Shown piece after piece: positions 28,201 to 39,300 of a stretch of 64,000 bases of DNA. Both the position numbers and the translations under genes were made by a program. Each line of letters starts with the position of its first letter. Within the stretch, counting starts at the first letter, position 1. Source of the DNA: Membranipora membranacea (taxonomy: Eukaryota > Bryozoa > Gymnolaemata > Cheilostomatida > Membraniporidae); NCBI GenBank assembly GCA_914767715.1, contig OU612067.1, positions 21,676,162 to 21,740,161 on the forward strand, in the 5' to 3' direction. The notes under the pieces are model-generated. The model ran no database searches. It saw only the letters and a program-made list of their open reading frames with translations, and was not told the origin of the DNA.

Positions 28201-31066
28201 GCAAACATTGATACCTATTTCTAATTTTTTGAGCGAAGCTCGAAGCTAACAATCTGATACCAACAAAGATCATATCTATCTACTACTTAGTACTTACATA
28301 TATAAAAACCATGATGTCTCCTGTTAATCCTTGTTCAAAACAAGCAACTTAGCAAACACCCTCTTCACTAACAGTAGGAGGTTAAAGATGACCCTTGTTA
28401 TGCTGTCTACACAACACAGCCCAATGACACAACGACACCGCAGGCTGCCGAGAAAGCTGTCCCTATGGATGTTGTATCATAACAATGCTGACAATTGATA
28501 GCAACATGAAACAATAGCTGATGTCATTTACAAGGGGTTAATTACAATAGATCCGTCATCAATAATTGAAGACAAATGAAGCTGATAATCTAGTGAATAA
28601 TAGAAGTGAAAGCTGGGATATCTTTGATGTGCGGTTATCCATAATTCATCAGTTGTGGAATAAGGATAAGACGAAACTGGTTAGACTTGAATTTGAAAAA
28701 AAATCTCTCCAACAACACCAGCGGGTACCACAACAGCTCACTTTAACTTTCTCAGCCTACCCTATATATGAGTAGAGTATTCATTGGGTGAGAAGATTCA
28801 CATGGCGCAAATGCTCGAAATAGAAAAAATTATGTCTAGTTATAATAGGTTCTAGCTAACATTACACTAGCCGACATAAACTCAGCTTGTCTTACTCCTC
28901 TACGTTATATCACATTTGACACAAACTTTGCTCACATCTGGAGCAGCATGGCCGACTGCTAGTCCCATACCAAGCTATTGAAGACAAATTGAAAGTGTCA
29001 GCCATTCAAAGCATGCCCACCAGATTCAAATGCTTGCACCTAACGACATTATCCGACTGATGGCAAAATAGACCATCTGTGTCTACACTCAACCTCTAAA
29101 TCTTGACTGACCTTGAAATCCAAAAAGCTTCCAGGATATTTGAGGCCTCAAGTACTGATGAATTGCATGAAATGGTACTTCGACAAAATCCAGCTGAATT
29201 TGATAGAGTTATGACATGAATTTCACCCAGATGCTTTCAAACAATCAGCAGGTCAAAAGGCTGACCTTAGTAAATTTCCCTTCGCTGTCATGTAGAAAAG
29301 ACTATCAAAACATTAGCTGAAATTTGAACTGTAATTGGATGTTATTTTAAAATCTCAAAACAATGCAACGTAAGAGTTTACAAACATAGCTCACCATTTT
29401 GTTAAGTTGCTTTCGAATAACTGTAAAACTTGATCACATTATTTGTAAATCATTATTCCTCCGATTTCGATAACCGCCCAGCATGGCTTGTGAAAAGCTA
29501 AATTCCACAGCGCAGAATGAGAAAACTTAAAATATTGAGTTTATTTTGTGATTTCATTTTAAACGGCACGACATTGAAACCTCTGGTGTTATTGTGCTAT
29601 AATACCCAATTTAATCAAAAGTGTTTTCATTTCTTGTAAAGCTGTAAAAAGCAGACACGATTGATTAAACCTGAATTTCAACAGCTAAACAAAGTATCAT
29701 TGAGCGTGCTCACTCCTAGAGCACCTAGCTCTCTGAAGTCTCCGGTCTTTAGAAAATCAGAGCTTACTTCAGATGTTATAATGAGTCTACTGTTTCGTGG
29801 TGTGAGGTTTTTGTGCCGTGTTCAATCACCATAGACTGATATCAACTAAATAACAACAATTAATGGTGTGTTTATTATAATTCTAACTCAGTTAGCCTGC
29901 TGAATCCAGATTATAAATTTAACCTTATTTCAATTTTAACTATTAGAGCAGAAGCTGAGAATATGAAATTATCAATGATCCTTTCTATGAACCTATAATA
30001 TGATTACATGCAAACCCTAGATGACTTATATTATATGTGTTTATGTGTCCGCCGAACAAAAAGTTGATTATTTTGTACACGCTTAAATAGCTACCATCTA
30101 CTGTCCCTCTTTTCTTTGTTTAGACTCCCACCTCAGCTGCCAAAATAAGTTCTTGCTAACAGTAGGTCATCCCCAAACTAGCTCATCTAAATTCTAGCTA
30201 ACATTTGCTCCTCTAGTTTTAAGAAGCTGACTCCATAGCCGAGCCTTTGAATATCAGGTGTTTTATTGGTGTGACAGTCGAGTGACCCTAGTTCTCCCTT
30301 AGCGTGTTCCCATTGATAAGTTTCAAGATTTTGCTGGTGACAAACTTACCCTGACATTTTTTGAGAAGCGTATATTGATTAAACTGGCGCATTTGTAGAG
30401 CCTTTACACTGTAAACTGTTTAGCTGAAGTAAAAGTTGTCCCCTCCTGTATTAATGATCGCTTGGAAGCTTTCTCTGTGAAGAGTGATGATTGGCCCAAA
30501 ATCATTCAACTTTGTAGTGCCTTTATTATCAACACCAGTTTACAAACCTACAAACTACCCCATCCCTTCATATGTCTGAATTTGTACAAGGTTAGACATG
30601 GTGATAAAAACTTTCAACTCAAGTCTTTTTATTAGTGAAGTGGAAATATGCGGCACTCTTATTAATGCGTTGCCCTAAAATTGACTTGCCATGAATATGT
30701 AGGGCTAACTTGCTCATAAATATCTGTAGAATGACATTGTCTCAAAAGAATGTTGGTTCATGATAGAACTGCAAAACCGTTGGATGGCAGGGACCAACAA
30801 TGACTTTTACAAAGATTGTTTTGTCACATATTTGGGTTGCCCTCAACCGAGAGATGTCCTCTATTCATAAAAAAACTTACTTCTGGTTCCTCAGCTATGA
30901 GAGGGGAGAGTGTTGACCGCCCCCTATCCATATCTACTTTCTCCAGCCTTCTAAGTTCCTCTGTCTTCATCTTATCAAGGAAGTCCAGTTGATTTCTGTT
31001 AAGCACAATTCTTAGAGGTGCTAGCTTTGGTCTCCTTGTGAGGGTTACAGTTCTTGATATGGTCAT
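19217..31066 (-). CDS. Unrecognised basic, low-complexity protein (10 exons)
   Basis: Exons in order: 30881-31066, 26988-27065 (tentative), 26703-26889, 26323-26456, 25477-25539, 23322-23432, 22941-22989, 22018-22216, 21344-21393, 19217-19992. Every junction keeps phase and the total is 1833 nt, about 610 residues. The N-terminus is Arg/Lys-rich (MTISRTVTLTRRPKL). The middle is Ser/Pro/Arg-rich with a short charged segment (PFREQKKQLLRQYCLWNG). The C-terminal exon has an Arg/Ser tract (SRASSSRSRRS) and then a likely helical region (LKYIVNTEKKRMTEMMAYTR onward), ending ...MIARASA. No membrane segment or known domain is seen. Exon 26988-27065 rests on a weak donor (TTT|GTATAC). The start could lie further upstream, since the frame is open to an acceptor at 31080. 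Possibly a cytoskeletal, ciliary or nuclear protein, but that is a guess. Confidence 0.66.
21617..21829 (+). other. Open frame without ATG, possible gene or transposon fragment
   Basis: Seventy codons between in-frame stops read ...EEVGKINWNPNDLTIDIDQ..., with a protein-like composition, and end in CCDC at TAA 21827-21829. It lies antisense in an intron of the 19217-31066 gene. There is no start codon or splice support. It may be a decayed transposon fragment. Confidence 0.2.
22370..22560 (-). mobile_element. tRNA-derived SINE-like element
   Basis: The minus strand from 22560 reads CCCGTGGCTCAGTAGACAG (A box TGGCTCAGTAG) and about 40 bases on GGTTCAATACC (B box). The downstream body is not tRNA-like. 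It contains the internal RNA polymerase III promoter layout but no convincing cloverleaf, so a SINE head is more likely than a tRNA gene. The 3' limit is estimated. Confidence 0.55.
24429..24534. mobile_element. Miniature foldback element, family A, copy 3 (most complete)
   Basis: A near-perfect palindrome. TAGATCAAG...CAATTGCCTGCATTCCAG and TTGCTCCC are mirrored by GGGAGCAACTGGAATGCAGG, then CAATTGGACC and AACTTGGTCTA. The loop is about 20 bp. It is the best consensus for the family. Confidence 0.85.
26144..26239. mobile_element. Miniature foldback element, family A, copy 4
   Basis: It runs from TAGACAAGTTTGGTCCATTT to AACTTGATCTA, with inner GTTGCTCCC and GGGAGCAAC. Lies just downstream (minus strand) of exon 26323-26456 of the basic-protein gene. 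Confidence 0.8.
27066..30880. other. Large intron of the basic-protein gene
   Basis: About 3.8 kb between the first and second coding exons of the minus-strand gene 19217-31066. It contains a SINE-like copy near 27.9 kb and a short GCGTA array near 28080. No other exon was supported on either strand. Confidence 0.4.
27875..28006 (-). mobile_element. tRNA-derived SINE-like element
   Basis: The minus strand from 28006 reads GGGAGGTGGCTCAGTTGGTT (A box) and later GGGTTGAATCCC (B box), like the 5' half of a tRNA-derived SINE. Acceptor-stem pairing is limited to a few bases and extra sequence follows, so I do not call a tRNA gene. The far end is estimated. Confidence 0.6.
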
Positions 31067-31079
31067 TCTATAACCAAAT

Positions 31080-33346
31080 CTATATAAAAAATTAGCCACA
31101 AATAGATCACAACTTGGCACTTAAGTCAAATAATTTTCAAAACCCGAGAGCTGTTATTCACTTATCGCACTGCTCCGAAAAAAGAAAATCCTAATTAACA
31201 ATGCGTGTGGCTGTGAGACTCGTGTGCCTATGACAGAGAGTCCCACCATATGTTTGTACATGATCTAGTTGCAACAACTATCAAGATAATGTGTAGAAAA
31301 TAGAATGTGAACACATCACAAAGGTAGAACGAAATCTAAGATACAGCACGCATAAACATTCATGCAACACTTTATAAGAGAAATATTCCACCTGTTGACC
31401 GATGTCGATCATATTTCAATATACTGTAATCAGTTTGTCACGATTTTTAGAATTCACATGAGCCTGTCTCCGATTTGAGCATGAAAATTACAATTAAATT
31501 TGGATCAGAATCACAGTATAGACTGTTCAATATTCAATTTATTTTAATTAAACACCTACCAAATTCAGCTGATATATAATGTGCCAGTGCAGTCCCCCTT
31601 TTGACATTGAATTGTATCACAGCCACATAAACAGAAGGGCTTTTTGGATTTCACTACTACAAGGCTGGTGAAATGTGACGATGAATGAAACTAAAATGAC
31701 TTTGTAGAGAGTAGGAGAAAGAGGTGACCCACTTTGTTAGAGCACCTTTCATATAGTACGCAAGTTTGGAACATCATTGGTACTATTCACGCTGCAGTTC
31801 ACGGACTCGCGAGGCTCTGTTGGTGACCTAGTTTGGCCCAGCCTGCCAGTAAACTGAATGCAGCTTGACCCGAATTTTCTGGCCATCATTTTTTACCCCT
31901 ATCATATTTGGGACAGACATCTTCAGAATAAAATCAATCTTTGTTTGTGAAATTTTATAAAATATTTAACTTACCAAAGGAATCATGAAGTCACATGATC
32001 AAAAGCCAGATAATCATCAACTAATTACTTTGCCAGCACAGATATACTGCAATCGTCACCCTTGGATGAGAAGTGGGCCATGTAGACCTGTAGCTTTTCG
32101 ATTACGAGTAGGTGAACATCTTGTCATGTGCCATCATCAGCACATTTCGGTTAAGATTACAAGGAAGTTTAAGAAATCGCATTTTGGAATATAATCAACT
32201 GCATCTTCTCAGTCATAGAAGGTAAGTTTACAAGGTTTTGTTTTGCAGATGCTTAAGAGCCTATATTCTAACGCTTAGCTACACATAAAAATACAATACT
32301 GGAGTAAAAATTTTGTTGCAAAGAATAGAAACATTAGTCAAGTGCACCAGCTCCATATCCTATGGGGTGTAGAACAAGTTTGATCCAATTGCCTGCATTC
32401 CTGTTGCTCCCTTCCACTGGTCAGGAGCGACTCAGAATGCAGGCAAATGGACCAAACCTGGTCTATATGGGATGTGACAGTCAAGCTATCCAATATAAAA
32501 CAGGTACAGTAGAAGAAGAAGTCAAGGCTAATGTTTGACACAAAAGCCATTTGTGTTAAAAGAAGCTAAAAAACAACTTATTCTAACCCTCATTACTAAG
32601 GGTTTCCTAAGGAGCTCTATTTGGCAAGGAAGGGAAGACAATTGCACTAAGACTAGCCCACATCGGGCAGGGGGAGACTAGACCAGCCCATCCTAACAGC
32701 TTCTCTGTTCTTATGTGTGTAGGTTTTGTAATACGTGAGGTATGAGTCAGTGAGTTAGTGAGTGAGTTTGTTCGTATTCTAGTTTTGAGGAGTGTTGATG
32801 TCGATGCAGATCTAGAAGGGAATGTTGAATGGGTAGAGTGGATGATCTTTAACCCTGAATCACAAAAGAACAAAGTAGGCATTAGAAGAGAGCAACACTT
32901 TCTGCAAGAGCACCAATTTGTTCAGTAATGATAAAAACAGACCAGCGTGAAGGCTGACAGTGAGTTGAAATCAATGATAACCTTACAATATTGTTGACAA
33001 ATATAGCATTCCTCAGCAATAAAAAAGTTATGAAGCTGTAATATTATCTCTGTCCAATTTTGCTGATGAGGACTGCGCCAGCTTAAAGGTGTGGCATAGA
33101 AATCGGTTTTCAGTGAAATTTGGTTTCAAAGCCATGAGCAATAATGCGAGCCGCAATCTTGCACAAAGCAACTTGCTACCAGGAAAGAGATACATTTCCA
33201 GCGACAGAAACCTCATACAGGGACTCATATGATATATAGGGTTCTTTGACATTTGCAATCACAGGTGAACTCCATTATTTTAAGTCCTGATATGCAGTTA
33301 GGAACCTGAAATCTTATCTGAGCACAGATATAAAACAATTCAAACT
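31080..33346. other. Intergenic spacer between basic-protein gene and AKR gene 1
   Basis: No exon support on either strand. It should contain the promoter of the minus-strand gene 19217-31066 and the 3' flank of the aldo-keto reductase gene. It holds one family A foldback element at 32370-32465. Confidence 0.4.
32370..32465. mobile_element. Miniature foldback element, family A, copy 5
   Basis: TAGAACAAGTTTGATCCAAT then TGCCTGCATTCCTGTTGCTC is mirrored by GAATGCAGGCAAATGGACC and AACCTGGTCTA. The inner loop is slightly degenerate. Confidence 0.8.
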
Positions 33347-36300
33347 CACCATTCCAGACCGCATGCTCTGTAATGATCGCCAGCAAATGAGTTAAGAGCT
33401 GCCATATCATCGTCAGTTAGACTGAAGTCAAACAGCTACAAAATAATTAATATTAAAATACCTATGATACTATAAAGATAGGGAAAACCTATATTGACAT
33501 GAAACCTGATCTGTACAAATTGTGTAAAGCAGTCATGTTAAGGCTATAAAATGCCCACCTGCTCAGTGAATAATATGTAGCTCTAATGGAGTTGAAGAGT
33601 GTGTGTGTGCTCTCCTAGTCCAAACAACTAGTTACTCAAGTGGAGTGTGGGTTGTGTGATCACTTTTGAGTTGTCCCCTTTCTTGGAACAAGTTCAGAGA
33701 TAAGGTAACTCTTATAAACATAATTGTAAGTTTTTCCGCACAATTGTGACCACTATTACCAAATTAAAACAAACCTACGTGACAATTACAATAACATAAA
33801 ATTACAAATTATCAATAACCCGATGGGGCAAAAATATGCGATAACCATCTTACTACATTGCTACTTTCATGAACGTCTCTGGAAAGCGAGAAAAATCCTC
33901 TCGTCACTTTTATATATGATATTCAATATTGGGGTTGTTGTATAGAAAAAACGGTAGGGAGGAAAAAATCGGGGCATGAAAAGCCATGCGGTTGGGTGCT
34001 GTAAGTTTCTCCTGTCTGGGCAGAAGAAAAGCCTTTTAAGGTATATGAACAGCAAATGGAAGTTCAAAATGAGCCGATTCACACAGGATCATTCAATTCT
34101 AGGAGAGGTGCTAAGAGTGGTGCTAGGAGAGTGCCTACCCGACCCCCCTGCCCTAGAACTACGGGACTGAATATGGTCATGTGTATGAAATGGTTATAGT
34201 GGAGCATTGCGATAATATAGCAAATTTAATTTACTAAGTCATGTTTTCTATAAACAAACCTCAAAGTTAGACTTGATTCTACCCTCGTTGACGCTCTTAG
34301 GGATGACAGCTACGCCCCTCTGTACACCCCAGTGGAGCACAACCTGTGCAGGCGTTTTCTTCAGTCTATCAGCTATGGCTGTCACTTTGGAGTCCTCCAG
34401 TAGTGTGGGATCCTCGGGCTTAGCCCAGGGTCTGTCAGCGGAGCCGAGTGGTGAGTACGCCGTCACAGTAATGTTCTTCTTCTTACAGAACTCGAACATC
34501 TTATCCTGACTGAGATATGGGTTCAGCTCAATCTGTAATAATATAATATAAAATTTAACTGACAAATTAGAAAAAAAAAACTGGTTAACTTGAAACCTCC
34601 CTGCCAGAATAGCAGCATCCAATGATAACAGTGTGAGGATATACCAAAAGGAGGGTGACGCTACATATATATATATAGATTTATATATGGGTTTGCAATT
34701 GTTGCTTGTGGTCGGTGAAACAGTATAAATGCAGTATAAAACTGTTTTATACTGCATTCAGTTAAAGCGATCTAACTCTGCCGGGCTGCTGATAGAAGAG
34801 TCAAAGTTTTATTTTTGGTAATAAGGCATAGACATATTACAATTCATGTGACTGAAAAGGCTCTGTGATTATATTGTCATATTGATACCATTTACAACTT
34901 TGATACTCAGCGGGATGAAACTAAAAACAAACAGATTATCAACCACTACACTACCAACTGGGCTGTGGTTTATAATGCCACTGCCAGCGGTGGAGGGGAG
35001 GCGGCAGAGTTTGAGCACTTTAACTACACTTTAGTATAAAATCTGTGTGCAGTTAGCCGGCAATAGTATCAACTACACAATCATTCCTTATCTGATGCAG
35101 CTGACCTAGATAGTCAAATGTGATCAGGTCACAAGGCTACATGAAGGAATGCCTCTGATGAGTATGCAAACAATGAGTGGTGGTTTAGCAAACTGTTTAC
35201 TCAATAGACCTAGGGTTGTCTAGAATGCTCATAGTCAGGTCAATATTTAGTATCTTTGGTTAGGACAAGAAAACATGCCAAAAATTAAATCCAAAATTCA
35301 TGGTTAAACGTTCACTGTTGCAGTTGGAGACACTATCTATCAATTTTCACTATGCCATGCAACAAAAGCATGACATATTAGTGGCAATATTATGCAATGA
35401 ATGAAGGCCCTAGCCAAAGATTATAAAATAGTCCTAGCCACTGACAAAGATACATAATTATTCTGCCAAAGCTAAATTGTTAGGAGCAAAGTGGCTATGA
35501 AAGCTAGCTAGATAACATTGATGAATTTACACTCTGTCTTGTCTAGCAGACACAAGGGTCAAGAATCAGTGTTGAATGTGAACGAAATCTGCTGTCTCCT
35601 AATGGGGTCAGCTACCACATTATTATAAAACCTGATATCTCATCAAATGTGATGGAATGTACATCACTACTTTTACAATGTGGTCATTGCTAGCCACAAA
35701 ATTTAACATATGATGAATTGTACTTCATATTCAAACCTAAACCTAAATCAATCCAGGGTACCTGCAATGTCCTAGCTACTGACACACTCATACTACAATA
35801 TCACAGAGTAAGGATATACAGAGGGGCCACTTCAATGATCGTTATAGTACCTGCGGGTTTTATCCACTGAGGGAAATTCATCAATCTGGCCACCTGCCAA
35901 TTTCAGAATATATATAAGTTACAGTGGAGTTTTGTCATGCAGACATAGCCACTTTTGATAGGTCATAATTCATTCTGTATTTATCCTAAAGACTGATTTC
36001 CAACTTTTCTGAAATGCCCAATCCTCAAGCTATACACCATATTATTGTCATATTTTGCTAGGATACATAGGCTATGAGTAATCCAGGTTTTTAAAATGAG
36101 TTTTATCATATAGATTTACATGGGGCTTAGGTCAATGCACGGACATTTCCTAATTTTGATGACCAGCCGTCTATCAATTGTCACATGTAAATCTATATGA
36201 AAAAACTCATTTTAAAAACCTGGATTACTCTTAGCCTATGAATCCTAGCACAAAATGACAATAATATGGTGTATAGCTTGAAGGTTGGACATTCCAACAA

Positions 36301-39300
36301 AGTTGAAAATCAGTCTTTAGGATATATACAGAATGAATTATGGCCCATCAAAGGTAGGGATGTCTGCAAGAAAAATGCCATTATAACATATAGAGATAAT
36401 GAGTTTTTGGCATCCAGCTGTGCACAATTTCCCCCCAGTGAATCAAAAACCACAGGCACTATAACTATCATTGAAGTATCCTCTCTGTATATCCTTACTC
36501 TGTGACAATATGTTTGACTCCATTTCATCTGATGAATAAGAATATATGTAACCTATTTAAGGTCATGAACTTAACTAATAGGCTGAGTGATGCTCCACGC
36601 TTTTCTCTTACCTGATGGTTGACGGGTTTTATTCTAGAGTTATCGATAACCTCTTGGATTTGCTCACTATTGAAGTTTGACAGTCCGATGGATTTGATCT
36701 TTCCAGCATCGACTAGGTCCTCCATAGCCTGTATTATAAATAGTAAAACATGAGCTCTGTATTATGTAGTGAAACATGGGGCCTGTATTTTATAGTAAAA
36801 CATGAGACTATAAAACCAGAGACTATAGATATCTATAGCCTCTGGTAAAACCTGAGGCCTAAGGCCTGAATGGAGTATGAGTCATATTTTCAGACCTAGT
36901 TGACCCGATTATGAAAACTGGATGAAAAGTCAAAAGATGCCACCTCGTTTTTTTAGCGGTCTATGCCTCCATAATTGAGTTTTTGGATAAACAGAGTTGC
37001 TAATGATCAACAGCTGCAGTAATCATTGCATGGTTGACCAATAGGCTTTTGCTAAATGCAAAGTTTGAAGGATCTAATTAAGGAGTTATCTTTGCTAATC
37101 TTTTATGATTGGAATCTATATCAGATATTGTGGTGACCAATGGTTGAAAATACATTTTGTGCCAGTATTGGTCCTCTCCGCATTAAATTTTGTAAGATAG
37201 TAGACAAACCACGCAGAGAGCAGAGGACAATGTTTACAGTTTTTTTATGACACACAACTACTCATAATTCTTTTCTTCCTTGTTTTTAATGTACTAAGCC
37301 TTATGTTATCGATATTGCAATGATAGATGGTTTAAAATACACATACAAGACAATACAACTATCATGGCTCAACTTTTCCAAATTTATCCTATGCAGTGGC
37401 ATTTGGTGTTAGTGATAGATTAAAAATGCGTTGATAAATTAGGTAAACAGGCCGGTCTTTCAATTAAAAACAGCCAAAATTGCAATCTGGTCCCTCACTC
37501 AGTGAGTGAGAGGGAGACCTGCTGGGGTGTCGCTCAGAGATTGCCCACCCATTGATGGAGCTATATAAATTCTGAGTGAGATTTGGGTGCGGGTTCGTCT
37601 GATTGCATTAGTAAAGCATCGCTTATTCTAATTGAAATACCCCTCAGAATAACTCAGAATGAAACACATCTTTCACACAGCATCTTAAACTTATAGGTGG
37701 TACTACTTAGTTCTTACCTTCCAGGCTTCAAGGAAGTGAACATCAGAGTAGATGAACTTGCCATTGTCATCCTTAGGAAACATCTCCCTCTCCTCCTGTT
37801 AAAAATTAATAAAAACCATTCAACAGTGTTCATACAGAGAGGCCTGCTTGACTTTGTATAATTCACAAAAAATAATCATAAGGTTCATGAGTGCCTATAG
37901 CCAGTGTGCTATCTTTCTACAGCTCAGGTCAAACCAGGGTTGTAGGTAATGGTATCTTTGGTTGATAAAAGAAATGGACAATTAACAATCGTTTGCATTG
38001 GTCACACCCTTTAAGATATTATACATCACTCCACCTAGTTAGTGCTGCACAGTTGAATTCCATTTCAATCGTTTGCCCTTTTTATCGTTTGCCTGATATC
38101 GATCTAAGCTGATATCAATGACTGGGGATAAAAACAGCTTGCTTCGTCATTTCTTCCTGCAAATCTCCCCCCCCCCTCCGCAAACCACATTTGTTGTCAG
38201 CATCAATTTATCAGTTCCAATGTATTACATGATACATGATAGCTATTTGTTCACATGATACGGATCTTGTATTGTTTCCTAAAATTCATTTAGAGGGCAC
38301 CGCGAACCAAAATCATCTACTTCATACTATCGGTTTACCTGATGCGGATCTTGTATTGTTTCCTAATACTAATTTAAAACAGAGGATAGCGTAACTTACC
38401 ACGTAAGCCTGAGGCCAGTGAATCAGATACAGATCTACATAATCCAGACCTAAGTCATCCAGAGACGCCTGAAGTGTCACGGCCACCAAGTCCTTTCTGT
38501 GAAAAGTGTTCCACAGCTAAAAACATAATAACAGGAGTGTTATCGCATGAAAAGACTATTTGCGAATGCTATGTATGAAGAAATATTCCTGTGGGCCGTG
38601 CTCTAGAGTGAACAAGTCAGTCAATCAAGCTTGTAGCTCATCTAAACCTAATATTTGCTGCCGCAGACTGATGAACTCTCAATCATTTCTCAGCAGGATG
38701 CAATCATTAGGTTGGCAATGTGCTTTGTAATGATCTGATAAAATTAGAAAATGTTCAACTTATTGTTTGACTGCAAGTCTTGAAGTACATGTTATGAATA
38801 AGAACTACAACAACCATTTGAAGAGCCTGAATGTCATAGATTGTCCCGAACCCAAACTGATTGTTTATTTAATGTTTGTAGACAACATTTATCTTGATAA
38901 ATTTATGTGCTCTAGGATAGAAAAGGAATACAGGCAGCAACAGCTGGTGCATAGATAGAAAATTTTTAGTTTCGACTAAGGGCCAAACGATTGTAATATG
39001 GGAGAGAGTTTTCTTCTGGTCCAGCATGCAAACACACTATATTTGTGTAGATATTTCTGGTTTGCAATAAAGCTGAGGCCAAAACCTAATGCCAAACTGG
39101 GTTTGAAGTTAGGAATTCACGACACCACAACAAAAATTACCCTCTGATAATATTTTGCATTGTCACTCAGGACACGTCATGTATGCTAGGCTGGTCATGC
39201 TGAATACTAATCCCATTGTACAGAGCAGCTACACTCCGAACAGTCACACTCAACCCTCAACATTCCACCCCAAGTAGCTACTGTTAACCTTGGTAGTGAT

